In this document: positions 1 to 5,181 of the stretch, piece by piece
Numbering within the stretch: position 1 is the stretch's first letter
Layout of the letters: every line of letters starts with the position of its first letter
Assembly: GCA_900548205.1 (NCBI GenBank)
Contig: URJS01000052.1
Coordinates: 1-17,322, forward strand
Direction: 5' to 3'
Length of the DNA stretch: 17,322 nucleotides
DNA from: an uncultured Roseburia sp.
GTDB taxonomy: Bacteria; Bacillota; Clostridia; Lachnospirales; Lachnospiraceae
The notes under the pieces: model-generated
Database searches by the model: none
Told to the model about the DNA's origin: nothing
What the model saw: the letters and a program-made list of their open reading frames with translations, nothing else
Made by a program: the position numbers and the translations under genes

Positions 1-8
1 ATAAAAAC

Positions 9-59
9 GGAGCTGTTGCTCCAGTAGATTATTTATCTACTTTTGCAACAGCCCCTTTT
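9..59 (+). terminator. Long two-tier hairpin, terminator of the upstream unit
   Basis: An 11-bp arm at 9-19 (GGAGCTGTTGC) pairs with 45-55 (GCAACAGCCCC) with one A-C mismatch. A second perfect 7-bp stem, AGTAGAT (23-29) with ATCTACT (35-41), sits inside it. TTTT follows at 56-59, and an A-run at 4-7 on the left side would act as a U-tract on the - strand. It probably terminates a gene lying before the window and may work in both directions. The short U-tract keeps this from being certain. Confidence 0.7.
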
Positions 60-119
60 AAGTAGATAAGTTCTTGTTTTTAACATAAATTATAAAGCTT
101 TTCTAAGTTTTATAAAGGA

Positions 120-173
120 ATAGCTTCTTCTTTGAGATAGAAAAAGAAAGTGGGGAAGGCTATACGATAAGCC
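120..173 (+). promoter_or_regulatory. Possible structured leader of pnuC-nadR
   Basis: An interrupted stem can form between 120-133 and 143-163: ATAGC with GCTAT, TTC with GAA, and TTCTTT with AAAGAA. Its 3' strand overlaps a competing short hairpin, GGCT (158-161) with AGCC (170-173). This is followed by the pnuC ribosome binding site AGGAGG (199-204). Mutually exclusive pairings next to a Shine-Dalgarno upstream of a NAD-precursor transporter are suggestive, because NAD-responsive riboswitches of pnuC genes are known. I could not match the sequence to a known riboswitch consensus, and AT-rich sequence folds easily. Upstream, 71-116 holds AT-rich candidates for a promoter but no convincing -35/-10 pair. 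Confidence 0.25.
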
Positions 174-212
174 AGTGAGAGGAAACGGGACCAAAGACAG
201 GAGGATAAGGGG

Positions 213-914
213 ATGAACGCAGTAAAGAGGTTTTTAAGGGATGAGCTGGAGGGGTGGAAGGCATGGGAGGCAGCGTGGCTGTTGACGGCATGCGTCGTCA
301 TTATAGGGTTGGGTCTTTACTGGGGAGATACCTTTCTGGGGATTCTTTCATCGACAATGGGAGTTGCCTGTGTTGTGTGTACCGGTAAGGGAAAATTATC
401 GGCATATATTTTTGGACTGATCAACAGCTTTTTGTATGCGGTCATTTCGTATCAGGCTTCTTTGTATGGGGAGACAATGCTGAATGCGATTTATTATATC
501 CCGATGCAGTTTGTTGGATTTTATGTTTGGAGGAAACATATGGATCAAGAGACGAAGGAAGTGGAAAAAAGGCATATGAGCTGGAAACACAGACTGCTGC
601 TTTTTATCGCGATAGTGGTTTCCACATATTTGTATGGAATACTTCTTGCTTATTTGGGAGATGCTATGCCGTTTGTGGATTCCTTTACGACGGTTTGCTC
701 TGTTGCCGCGATGATCATCAGTGTGAAAATGTTTGCGGAGCAGTGGTGGATATGGATTGCAGTCGATGTTTTCAGCGTTTACATGTGGTGGTGCGATTTT
801 GCATCGGGGAGTGATAATATGGCAACTCTTTTGATGTGGACGGTATATCTTGGCAATGCAGTCATTATGTTGATAAAATGGGAAAGAGGTGCAAAAAGAG
901 AAGATGCGGTATAA
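213..914 (+). CDS. pnuC: PnuC-type nicotinamide riboside transporter
   Basis: A 233-residue integral membrane protein that takes up nicotinamide riboside by facilitated diffusion; uptake is driven by phosphorylation inside the cell. The sequence shows about seven hydrophobic segments and the family's typical core. That core includes an N-terminal WEAAWLL-type helix, a glycine-containing second helix, an INSFLYAVISYQASLYGE stretch at about residues 70-87, and an IPMQFVGFYVW segment before a charged cytoplasmic loop (KHMDQETKEVEKR). Length matches bacterial PnuC. The ATG is preceded by AGGAGG at 199-204 with 8 nt spacing, so the start is firm. The stop overlaps the start of nadR, which implies translational coupling and supports nicotinamide riboside as the substrate, since NadR is the kinase that traps it. 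Confidence 0.93.
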   Translation: MNAVKRFLRDELEGWKAWEAAWLLTACVVIIGLGLYWGDTFLGILSSTMGVACVVCTGKGKLSAYIFGLINSFLYAVISYQASLYGETMLNAIYYIPMQFVGFYVWRKHMDQETKEVEKRHMSWKHRLLLFIAIVVSTYLYGILLAYLGDAMPFVDSFTTVCSVAAMIISVKMFAEQWWIWIAVDVFSVYMWWCDFASGSDNMATLLMWTVYLGNAVIMLIKWERGAKREDAV

Positions 915-1941
915 GGTTGGAATGTATGGCGGTTCCTTTGATCCGCTTCATATAGGGCATATACATGATATGATAAAAGCGGCGTCGGTGTGCGAGAAAT
1001 TGTATGTTGTGATTAGTTGGTGCAGTGGGCGTGAGAGTACAAGTAAGGAGCTGCGCTATCGCTGGATTTTAAACGCCTTAAAGCATTTGTCAAATGTAAC
1101 GATCCTTTTGATCGAGGATCAGGCAGTAAGCAAAGAAGAGTATAACACGGATGCTTATTGGGAGAAGGGCGCTTGTGACATCAAACAAGCAATTGGAAAA
1201 AAGATAGATGTGGTGTTCTGTGGAGATGATTATTATGGAACAAACCGGTTTGAAAGCTTGTATTCACCGGAGTCAGAGGTCATTTATTTTGAGCGCAGGG
1301 AGGTTCCGATCAGCTCTACAGAGATCAGGGAGTGGGCAAGTGAGCACTGGGATTACATACCGGAGGTCTGCAAACCGTATTATACAAAAAGGGTATTGAT
1401 CGTGGGAGGGGAGAGCACCGGAAAATCAACGTTGGTTCAAAATTTAGCGCTTGCATACAACACAAATTTTGTCAGTGAGGTAGGGAGAGATACCTGTGCC
1501 TATGCGGGCGGAGAAGAATTTATGACGGTTGACGATCTTTATGAAAATCTTTTGCGTCAGAAATTAAATATCATGGATGCCGCAAAAAGGAGCAATCGAA
1601 TTTTGTTTGTAGATACGGATGCAATGACGACTTTATTTTATGCAAAATTTTTACTGACCTCCGAGTCGGAAATCGCGCATTGCACGAAGCTTGCCGAGGC
1701 GATCCATGAAATTACTGTGTGGGATGCGGTTTTGTTTCTGGAACCAACGGTGAAATTTGTTCAGGATGGAACACGAAATGAAAAAATTGCTTCAGATAGA
1801 AAAAAGTACAGCGATCAGATCAAGGAGCTTTTGAAAAAGTATGAGGTAGAGTATCATTGCTTGGACGGAGATTATCTGGACCGATTTGTTGAGGCAAAAA
1901 ATATCATACGGGATCAGCTGCATATTGATACGAAGTGGTGA
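904..1941 (+). CDS. nadR: NadR-type NMN adenylyltransferase / ribosylnicotinamide kinase
   Basis: A bifunctional cytoplasmic enzyme of NAD salvage, 345 residues from ATG 904. The N-terminal nucleotidyltransferase domain carries GGSFDPLHIGH (residues 9-19), the ATP-binding (H/T)xGH-type motif, and an ISSTEIR motif near residue 140. The C-terminal kinase domain begins near residue 164 with a P-loop, GGESTGKST (168-176, Lys174), and has a VDTDAMTT segment typical of the NR kinase half. The N-terminal helix-turn-helix that makes enterobacterial NadR a repressor is absent, so this should be an enzyme only. An in-frame GTG at 889 would add five residues. I prefer ATG 904, preceded by AAGAG(A)AG, though the SD is weak for both. 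The ORF overlaps the last 11 nt of pnuC, so the two are one operon: import, phosphorylation to NMN, then adenylation to NAD. Confidence 0.9.
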   Translation: MRYKVGMYGGSFDPLHIGHIHDMIKAASVCEKLYVVISWCSGRESTSKELRYRWILNALKHLSNVTILLIEDQAVSKEEYNTDAYWEKGACDIKQAIGKKIDVVFCGDDYYGTNRFESLYSPESEVIYFERREVPISSTEIREWASEHWDYIPEVCKPYYTKRVLIVGGESTGKSTLVQNLALAYNTNFVSEVGRDTCAYAGGEEFMTVDDLYENLLRQKLNIMDAAKRSNRILFVDTDAMTTLFYAKFLLTSESEIAHCTKLAEAIHEITVWDAVLFLEPTVKFVQDGTRNEKIASDRKKYSDQIKELLKKYEVEYHCLDGDYLDRFVEAKNIIRDQLHIDTKW

Positions 1942-2049
1942 TGTAAAAACAACACAAGGCGTTCGCAATGAATACCATACTGATTTTGTTGATTCAAATT
2001 TTATTTGACATAAGAGTGGCTTACGAAGCCCGTCGCTCGTTGTTTTTTA

Positions 2050-2087
2050 CGGCAGCCCCCGCAATTGCGGAGGCTGCCGGACTTTTC
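2050..2087. terminator. Strong GC hairpin between convergent genes
   Basis: CGGCAGCC (2050-2057) pairs with GGCTGCCG (2072-2079), and the interior is the perfect palindrome CCGCAATTGCGG (2059-2070). A CTTTTC follows on the + strand at 2082-2087. It lies between the convergent ends of nadR and the symporter gene, so it most likely stops transcription from nadR or blocks read-through. The U-tract is short on the + strand and absent on the - strand. The rest of 1942-2141 holds no gene I can support; GTAAAAACAAC (1943-1953) is nearly repeated inverted at 2039-2050. Confidence 0.5.
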
Positions 2088-2133
2088 AGAGGGGCGTTTC
2101 CCATAGAGCAAAGGCGGGGAAGTCGACCCAAAC

Positions 2134-2150
2134 GAGGCTGGTTAAGCCTC
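2134..2150 (-). terminator. Small hairpin over the symporter stop codon
   Basis: GAGGCT (2134-2139) and AGCCTC (2145-2150) form a 6-bp stem whose loop contains the symporter stop codon (2142-2144, - strand). Only TTTGGG follows on the - strand, so this is at best a weak terminator. It may act together with the larger hairpin at 2050-2079. Confidence 0.3.
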
Positions 2151-3467
2151 CTGACGATCACCCTGCTGCAATTCATTATAAATATCCTCATTCAGATGTC
2201 CCTCTGTCTTTGCGACGAGTACGGAAGCAGTTGCCGCACCTACTACATTCGTGGCTGTTCTTGCCATATCTACAAGACTTGAAATAGGCGCCAGCAGCAC
2301 GATCAGCTCGATTGGCAGTCCGGCGGCAGAGAACACAGCCGTAGCGCTGATTGTGGCAGTGCCCGGAACACCAACTGTTCCGACAGATACGACAAGTGAC
2401 AGGAGGATTAAAAATGCATATTGTGTCAGTGAGTAATCAAGTCCGAGCACATTGACAGAAAACACTGCCAAAAGCACCGGCCACATACCTGCGCATCCCG
2501 GCATTCCGAGATTTGCGCCAAGACCCGCCGTGAAGGCTGCGATATCGCCATCGACTCCAAGCTCCTTTTCCAACTGCCTTACGGTAACCGGAATTGTTCC
2601 TACGCTGCTTTGCGAGGTAAACGCGACGACTCCTGCCGGAGCAATTTTCTTTAAGAAAATGACAGGATTTAGTTTTCCGACAAAACGGATCAGCAGGCTC
2701 TCCACTCCAAACAGCTGAATTGCGCATAATAGATATGCTAATATCATAACCCCCATCAGTGGAAGCAAATCTGTTATTTCTGTTTTTCCTACCGCTCTTG
2801 CGATCAGTGAAAGTACTGCATAAGGTGTAAAATCCATGATCCAGCCAATCGCCTGACCGAGCACCTTGTTTCCTGCATCAATAAATGTCTTAAACGGCTT
2901 TACGTCTTCCTTGTCCTTTCCGAACTGATTATATGCCGCCGCTATGAGAATCGCGAATATTACGATCGGTACGACCTTTCCCTCTCCCCATTGTGTGATC
3001 AGGTTCTGGGGAAACAGAGAGACGATCGTATCAATAAACGTAGGAACCTCCGCTGCCTTATAGTCCGTTACAGTCTGATAGGGAAAGCCTTTCCCCACCT
3101 GCAGTGCAACCGCTGCGATCAAAGTGATCACACTTGCGGTCAAATTATTGAGCAATAAGAAAAATACCGATTTGAAACCGATTTTTTTCAGATGAACGGA
3201 TTCTCCCAGATTCGTGATGCTTGAAATAATGCTGAATAATAATAACGGCACGACCATCGCTGAAATGATATTTGTAAATATGGTTCCAAATACAGCCACA
3301 TACTCAAAATTTTCTTTAAATACCAGACCGACGATGATTCCAAAGGCGGTTGCCAATAATGTTAGTATTCCGAAATCAACGTTTTTTTTCTTCCCCAGAA
3401 AATAAAGGATTCCGAAAAAAAGCAATGTCAGCGCCAACGCGCCGATTTTTAAAACCTGAATGTCCAT
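2142..3467 (-). CDS. tcyP: DAACS-family sodium symporter, TcyP-like; probable L-cystine importer
   Basis: A 441-residue secondary transporter of the dicarboxylate/amino acid:cation symporter family, with eight predicted membrane helices and two re-entrant hairpins. The serine-rich hairpin HP1 is seen as SQSSVGTIP (285-293). The TM7 position that reads NMDGT in dicarboxylate and glutamate carriers is here GANLGMPGCAG (317-327). HP2 is GTVGVPGTATIS, and TM8 carries DMARTATNV (D400, R403, N407). These features, and a C-terminal tail like ...GHLNEDIYNE, resemble Bacillus TcyP from memory more than DctA or GltP. I therefore infer L-cystine, perhaps other amino acids. The Cys-codon leader upstream supports a sulfur amino acid independently. 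Start ATG (3467-3465) has AAGGAG at 3480-3475 with 7 nt spacing. It is monocistronic and the only - strand transporter here. Confidence 0.85.
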   Translation of the reverse strand: MDIQVLKIGALALTLLFFGILYFLGKKKNVDFGILTLLATAFGIIVGLVFKENFEYVAVFGTIFTNIISAMVVPLLLFSIISSITNLGESVHLKKIGFKSVFFLLLNNLTASVITLIAAVALQVGKGFPYQTVTDYKAAEVPTFIDTIVSLFPQNLITQWGEGKVVPIVIFAILIAAAYNQFGKDKEDVKPFKTFIDAGNKVLGQAIGWIMDFTPYAVLSLIARAVGKTEITDLLPLMGVMILAYLLCAIQLFGVESLLIRFVGKLNPVIFLKKIAPAGVVAFTSQSSVGTIPVTVRQLEKELGVDGDIAAFTAGLGANLGMPGCAGMWPVLLAVFSVNVLGLDYSLTQYAFLILLSLVVSVGTVGVPGTATISATAVFSAAGLPIELIVLLAPISSLVDMARTATNVVGAATASVLVAKTEGHLNEDIYNELQQGDRQEA

Positions 3468-3539
3468 GAATGATCTCCTTCTTTTTGATTTTTAAATAAG
3501 TAACGGATCTGTGATTTTCTCAACTGCAAACCTAAGCAT

Positions 3540-3569
3540 AAAAAAAAACGGGAGTCTTGGAAACTCCCG
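3540..3569 (-). terminator. Leader terminator (attenuator) of the cystine symporter
   Basis: On the - strand CGGGAGT (3569-3563) pairs perfectly with ACTCCCG (3555-3549) around a 7-nt loop, followed at once by nine T's (3548-3540). It lies between the promoter at 3766-3794 and the symporter start at 3467, so every transcript must cross it. It ends 24 nt after the stop of the Cys-rich leader ORF. Its 5' arm is shared with the antiterminator at 3566-3579. A strong intrinsic terminator inside a 5' leader implies conditional read-through. Confidence 0.88.
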
Positions 3570-3657
3570 GGCAAATGGCTTGTCAATAGCTCTTATTGAA
3601 AATATACAGGCGCGAAACAATGCATGCAAAAACGCCTGGCCATCTGATATGCCCGGG
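3566..3657 (-). promoter_or_regulatory. Predicted antiterminator pairing in the symporter leader
   Basis: On the - strand CCCGGGCA (3657-3650) is the perfect complement of TGCCCGGG (3573-3566). Nested inside, ATGGC (3643-3639) pairs with GCCAT (3579-3575), and CAGGCG (3638-3633) with CGCCTG (3612-3607). The outer pairing takes up four bases (3569-3566) of the seven-base 5' arm of the terminator, so the two structures exclude each other. The 5' strand begins 13 nt after the third consecutive Cys codon of the leader ORF. That is about the distance a ribosome stalled there would leave free. Confidence 0.7.
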
Positions 3658-3718
3658 GGATTAACATGCGACAACAACACATAGATTTAAGATCAGCTGT
3701 ATGCTTTTTATTGCTCAT
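3593..3718 (-). CDS. Cys-rich leader peptide, 41 aa, attenuation ORF
   Basis: A short ORF starts with ATG at 3718 behind a perfect AGGAGG (3732-3727, 8 nt spacing) and ends with TAA at 3595-3593. The peptide begins MSNKKHTADLKSM, continues CCC (residues 14-16, three TGT codons at 3679-3671), and has two more Cys at 31 and 34, so five of 41 residues are Cys. It has no signal peptide and resembles no protein family I know. Its position, between a promoter and an intrinsic terminator ahead of a cystine-type transporter, fits a regulatory leader whose translation senses Cys-tRNA supply. A real small Cys-rich protein, perhaps metal-binding, is the alternative. Confidence 0.75.
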   Translation of the reverse strand: MSNKKHTADLKSMCCCRMLIPRAYQMARRFCMHCFAPVYFQ

Positions 3719-3765
3719 GTCTTTCTCCTCCTTTCAAACGGTATCGCTTACATTGTTATGTTGGC

Positions 3766-3794
3766 ATGATAAACCTAAACACCTACTTTGTCAA
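3766..3794 (-). promoter_or_regulatory. Consensus sigma-A promoter of the leader and symporter
   Basis: On the - strand a perfect TTGACA (3794-3789) is separated by exactly 17 nt from TATCAT (3771-3766). The predicted transcription start is near 3759, giving about 40 nt before the leader-peptide ATG. The promoter is embedded in inverted repeats (see 3770-3816), so repression at this site is likely. Confidence 0.85.
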
Positions 3795-3816
3795 TAGGTT
3801 TAAGAAAAAAAGTAGG
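3770..3816. promoter_or_regulatory. Interleaved inverted repeats over the symporter promoter
   Basis: TAAACCTA (3770-3777) is inverted as TAGGTTTA (3795-3802), and CCTACTTT (3782-3789) is inverted as AAAGTAGG (3809-3816). The four CCTA/TAGG half-sites span the -10 to upstream of the -35. This looks like an operator, possibly for an Rrf2/CymR-type or LysR-type cysteine regulator, but I cannot assign the protein. A further AAACCTAA copy lies at 3527-3534, after the leader terminator. Confidence 0.45.
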
Positions 3817-3930
3817 GGAGAATTTGTATAAAAAACAGGATAGAGGAGATAATTCTGATTTTTTTCAAAAAAATAAAGGAAATCCCGCACGAATGCCGAA
3901 TAATAAATATGTAATCATTTTGTGACATAG

Positions 3931-4063
3931 TATAAAAGTGTGTTTTCACACGGTTGTGCTGTCATTCTACATAAACGAAGCACATTTTTAAAGCGTTGGG
4001 CACGATGGCAGGGCAATCCGTTCTGCTCATGAAAGTGTGCATCATCGCAGGAAGTGCTTTTTT
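3931..4063 (+). promoter_or_regulatory. Possible structured RNA leader upstream of the dgt-dnaG-rpoD operon
   Basis: A TATAAA at 3931-3936 is a candidate -10 without a clear -35. A perfect GTGTG-TTTT-CACAC hairpin lies at 3938-3951. Further on, AAGCAC (3978-3983) can pair with GTGCTT (4054-4059), enclosing CGATG (4003-4007) with CATCG (4043-4047). Within that sit GCAG (4008-4011) with CTGC (4023-4026) and a GAAA-capped hairpin near 4025-4040. The outer 3' arm runs into T's (4058-4063). I recognise no known RNA family. It could be a regulatory leader, a small RNA or chance folding. Confidence 0.3.
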
Positions 4064-4098
4064 GATCCAATGTGATTCCTATGGATCACAAAGAGGAG
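4063..4098 (+). promoter_or_regulatory. Alternative hairpins next to the dgt ribosome binding site
   Basis: GGATCAC (4083-4089) can pair with GTGATTC (4072-4078, one G-U) or, in part, with the earlier TGATCC (4063-4068). The Shine-Dalgarno AGAGGAG begins at 4092, three bases after the shared arm. Two mutually exclusive hairpins beside the ribosome binding site could modulate initiation of dgt. This is seen in sequence only. Confidence 0.3.
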
Positions 4099-4104
4099 AA
4101 ATAC

Positions 4105-5118
4105 ATGTTGATACGTGAAGAAATAGAGCGGATGGAGCAGGAAAATTTAAGTCCGTATGCGACGCACAGCATCGATTCTAGGGGCAGGGAGATTCCTGAG
4201 GAGCCGTGTGATATTCGTCCGGTCTTTCAAAGAGACCGCGACCGGATTCTGCACAGCAAGGCGTTTCGCAGGCTCAAGAATAAGACGCAGGTGTTTTTAA
4301 CCCCAAAGGGAGATCACTATCGTACAAGGATGTCGCATACGCTGGAGGTGTCTCAGAACGCCCGCACGATTGCGAAAGCCCTCCGTTTGAACGAGGATCT
4401 CGTTGAGGCGATCGCGCTGGGGCATGATCTGGGTCATACGCCTTTTGGGCACGCGGGAGAGCAGGTGCTAAACCGCCTCTGCGATGACGGTTTTCGTCAT
4501 AATGAGCAAAGCGTCCGCATTGTAGAGAAGCTGGAGAAGGACGGAAAGGGATTGAATCTGACGTGGGAGGTGCGCGATGGCATTTTAAATCATCAGTCGC
4601 GGTTAAAGCCTGCCACATTGGAGGGAAAGATCGTACGTTTTTCCGATAAAATTGCATATATTAACCATGACATCGACGATGCGATCCGTGCGCAGGTGCT
4701 CACGGAGGATGATATTCCGTTAGAATTAAAAAAGACGCTTGGCTTTACGACAAAGCAGCGGCTTAATACGCTGATCCATAATATTATCATGAACAGCAGG
4801 GATAAGAATGAGATTGCAATGTCGGCTGAGGTGGAAGGCGCAATGGTGGAGCTGCGCAAGTTTATGTTTACCCATGTTTATAAGAATCCGGTGGCAAAGG
4901 GAGAGGAAGTCAAGGCGAAGGCGATGTTAGAGCAGCTGTTTCACTATTATATGGAGCATATCGAGCTTTTGCCGGAGAAATACCTGCGTATGCTGAAAGA
5001 GGGAGAGAAGGAACAGCGCGTAGTCTCTGATTATATTGCAGGAATGACAGACCAGTACGCGATCACAAAGTTCAGTGAATACTTCCTACCACAGGCATGG
5101 CAGGTGGACGGGTATTAA
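4105..5118 (+). CDS. dgt: dGTPase-like HD-domain deoxynucleotide triphosphohydrolase
   Basis: A cytoplasmic enzyme of the Dgt family that hydrolyses dNTPs to deoxynucleosides and triphosphate, 337 residues. The N-terminus has the family's FQRDRDRILHSKAFRRLKNKTQVF region. The HD metal centre is seen as the His of RMSHTLEV, the HD pair of GHDLGHTPFGH and the Asp of FSDKIAYINHDIDDA. Length fits the short Firmicute version rather than E. coli Dgt, so substrate preference is uncertain. I chose ATG 4105 because AGAGGAG lies at 4092-4098 with 6 nt spacing. In-frame GTG 4072 and ATG 4081 lack such a site and start within predicted hairpins. It heads a co-directional run with dnaG and rpoD, tying dNTP pool control to replication. 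Confidence 0.92.
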   Translation: MLIREEIERMEQENLSPYATHSIDSRGREIPEEPCDIRPVFQRDRDRILHSKAFRRLKNKTQVFLTPKGDHYRTRMSHTLEVSQNARTIAKALRLNEDLVEAIALGHDLGHTPFGHAGEQVLNRLCDDGFRHNEQSVRIVEKLEKDGKGLNLTWEVRDGILNHQSRLKPATLEGKIVRFSDKIAYINHDIDDAIRAQVLTEDDIPLELKKTLGFTTKQRLNTLIHNIIMNSRDKNEIAMSAEVEGAMVELRKFMFTHVYKNPVAKGEEVKAKAMLEQLFHYYMEHIELLPEKYLRMLKEGEKEQRVVSDYIAGMTDQYAITKFSEYFLPQAWQVDGY

Positions 5119-5127
5119 GAAGCAGAA

Positions 5128-5146
5128 GCCTGCGGTAAGTGCAGGC
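5128..5146 (+). other. Intercistronic hairpin between dgt and dnaG
   Basis: GCCTGC (5128-5133) pairs perfectly with GCAGGC (5141-5146) over a 7-nt loop. No T-run follows, so it is not a classical terminator. In a dgt-dnaG transcript it could be a stability or processing element, comparable to the intercistronic elements known in the E. coli rpsU-dnaG-rpoD operon. That comparison is inference. Confidence 0.45.
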
Positions 5147-5181
5147 AGAGATTTATTGGAGCGTAGAGGAAGGAGTATGGA

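Noticed and set aside
1968..2282. Open frame of 104 codons on the + strand after nadR
   Set aside because: It runs through the intergenic hairpin and over 140 nt of the symporter on the opposite strand, has no Shine-Dalgarno, and shows no family-like sequence.
3492..3680. 62-codon - strand frame in the symporter leader
   Set aside because: It reads through the terminator and its T-run in another frame and lacks an SD. The 41-codon Cys-rich ORF has a perfect SD and fits the RNA structures.
3468..3771. T-box or SAM riboswitch in the symporter leader
   Set aside because: No T-box AGGGTGGNACCGCG-like sequence and no SAM-box core. The leader is explained by the ORF plus terminator/antiterminator.
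4072..4104. Upstream starts (GTG 4072, ATG 4081) for dgt
   Set aside because: They lie in a predicted hairpin without an SD; ATG 4105 has AGAGGAG at proper spacing and fits the family N-terminus.
4005..4118. 37-codon + strand frame (MAGQSVLLMKV...) overlapping the dgt start
   Set aside because: No ribosome binding site, and it overlaps the better-supported dgt start. It could be a leader ORF, but nothing positive supports it.
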